Positions 22,498 through 23,218 of a DNA stretch of 23,218 bases are shown piece after piece; the stretch's first letter is position 1; the number at the start of each line of letters is the position of its first letter. The notes under the pieces were generated by a model, which saw only the letters and a program-made list of their open reading frames with translations, was not told the origin of the DNA and searched no databases. Origin of the DNA: Phycisphaerales bacterium (GTDB taxonomy: Bacteria; Planctomycetota; Phycisphaerae; Sedimentisphaerales; Anaerohalosphaeraceae). The position numbers and the translations under genes were made by a program. The stretch covers positions 1-23,218 of the forward strand of contig DRGS01000111.1 of NCBI GenBank assembly GCA_011053245.1. The letters run 5' to 3'.

Positions 22498-22791
22498 TCA
22501 GCGATCGGAGTAGTCAACGGGGTCGGTTAGGTTTGCTTGTTCAAAGCCTTTTAGGCGGAGGGTGCAGGAGTCGCATTTTCCGCAAGGCTTTTCATGTACG
22601 GGGTCGTAACAGCTATGGGTGAGGGCGTAGTCGATGCCGAGTTTTGTGCCGGTTTGTATGATCTGGCCCTTTGTCATCTCTATGATCGGGGTGTGGATGG
22701 TGTATTTGCCCTTGTCCTGGACGGCGGCGGCAGTTGCAAGATTGGCCATCTTTTCAAAGGCTTTGATAAATTCCGATACGGCCAGCGACAC
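22498..22791 (-). CDS. queC: 7-cyano-7-deazaguanine synthase, C-terminal part (gene broken at 22775)
   Basis: From residue 7 on ([44 protein letters not shown]) this is the C-terminal 90 residues of QueC, the ATP-dependent enzyme that turns 7-carboxy-7-deazaguanine into preQ0. The four-cysteine zinc site is intact. The apparent GTG start and first six residues (MSLAVS) lie past the inversion junction at 22775/22776 and are antisense queC, not a genuine N-terminus. The missing N-terminal and middle parts, including the SGGxDS loop, would normally precede EFIKAF. The middle part is found on the opposite strand from 22777. Confidence 0.85.
   Translation of the reverse strand: MSLAVSEFIKAFEKMANLATAAAVQDKGKYTIHTPIIEMTKGQIIQTGTKLGIDYALTHSCYDPVHEKPCGKCDSCTLRLKGFEQANLTDPVDYSDR
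22641..22775. repeat. Inverted repeat, left arm (135 bp)
   Basis: I compared this segment base by base with the reverse complement of 23084-23218 and found them identical over all 135 bases. The arm covers the EFIKAF...TGTK part of queC. Confidence 0.95.
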
Positions 22792-23218
22792 GGTATCGAG
22801 ATCGCCTCAGCCGAAAAGGTAGCTGCCGCCCTTGGCGCGTCCGAACACCGCATTATTGACATCGACCTCGCCGCTTTCGGAGGTTCCGCACTGACCGATC
22901 CAGCCCTTGAAGTACCCAAAAACCGCGAAAACATCACCGAAAACGACATCCCAATAACCTACGTCCCGGCTCGCAACACGATATTCCTCAGCTACGCTCT
23001 CGCATGGGCAGAGGTACTCGGCTCATTCGACATCTTCATCGGGGTAAACGCAACCGACTACTCCGGCTACCCGGACTGCCGCCCGGAATTTATCAAAGCC
23101 TTTGAAAAGATGGCCAATCTTGCAACTGCCGCCGCCGTCCAGGACAAGGGCAAATACACCATCCACACCCCGATCATAGAGATGACAAAGGGCCAGATCA
23201 TACAAACCGGCACAAAAC
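22777..23218 (+). pseudogene. queC: queC internal fragment in inverted orientation, running off the window
   Basis: The plus strand reads in frame [20 protein letters not shown], then [33 protein letters not shown] and [11 protein letters not shown], ending at TGTK. This is the middle of QueC, directly joined to the same EFIKAF...TGTK segment that the minus-strand fragment also carries. There is no start codon or N-terminal loop. Taken with the minus-strand part, one QueC protein can be rebuilt if the joint at 22775/22776 is false. Confidence 0.85.
23084..23218. repeat. Inverted repeat, right arm (135 bp, to the window end)
   Basis: This is the perfect reverse complement of 22641-22775. The match runs to the last base of the window, and the 308 bases between the arms are unique. 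Confidence 0.95.

Noticed and set aside
22776..22791. GTG start giving QueC the N-terminus MSLAVS
   Set aside because: These bases are the reverse complement of the YGQRHG coding segment of queC itself, so the frame continues across a false or rearranged joint by chance.

Overview
The window most likely comes from an uncultured planctomycete of the Phycisphaerae type. I infer this from gene content, not from a marker gene. The signs are a secreted HEAT-repeat protein, a DUF11/OmcB-like lipoprotein, a sigma-70 factor with a long helix-turn-helix N-terminal extension, two copies of the short TGPKT/NxxKHG protein family, and long 'PNPIQTQF'-type repeat tracts. The window ends inside genes on both sides. 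The right end (about 22641-23218) carries a perfect 135-bp inverted repeat inside queC that looks like an assembly or amplification chimera.

Layout. 1-1110 (minus): N-terminal 370 residues of an AAA ATPase of the RecF/SMC-like defence type, AT-rich and cut by the window edge. 1311-2511: first copy of a repeated unit (conserved leader, TGPKT-family gene, low-complexity repeat tail). 2632-5799 (plus): a SAP/Rho-N-like mini-protein with a cysteine cluster, a 52-residue ORF overlapping a phage-Ea22-like coiled-coil protein, and a DUF11 lipoprotein ending at a strong terminator. 6144-6971: exported TlpA-like thioredoxin. 7016-7161: a free-standing promoter plus terminator pair, a candidate small RNA. 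7230-10451 (minus): single-domain response regulator, two mini-proteins and a secreted HEAT-repeat protein. 10924-12035 (plus): PilZ protein and an Rcp1-type response regulator. 12252-14837: ClpB. 14945-15464 (minus): two small conserved proteins. 15749-17556 (plus): an AT-rich, overlapping three-gene operon (sigma-factor-like protein, unknown protein, ImmA/IrrE metallopeptidase). 17618-19105: second copy of the repeated unit. 19137-21490: corrinoid protein, then the HTH-extended sigma factor. 21655-21738 (minus): tRNA-Leu(GAG). 21803-23218: queE and a scrambled queC (queuosine biosynthesis).

How the genes fit together. Housekeeping genes (clpB, sigma factor, queCE, tRNA-Leu) are interspersed with two AT-rich blocks that look acquired: the ATPase at the left edge and the sigma-like/ImmA operon. 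Each AT-rich block directly abuts one copy of the repeated unit. The best candidate for an undescribed system is the sigma-like/unknown/ImmA operon, which has the form of a protease-controlled transcription switch. The repeat units with their AAACCCAAT-word tails are the best unexplained sequence pattern, and the orphan transcription unit at 7016-7161 is the best RNA candidate.
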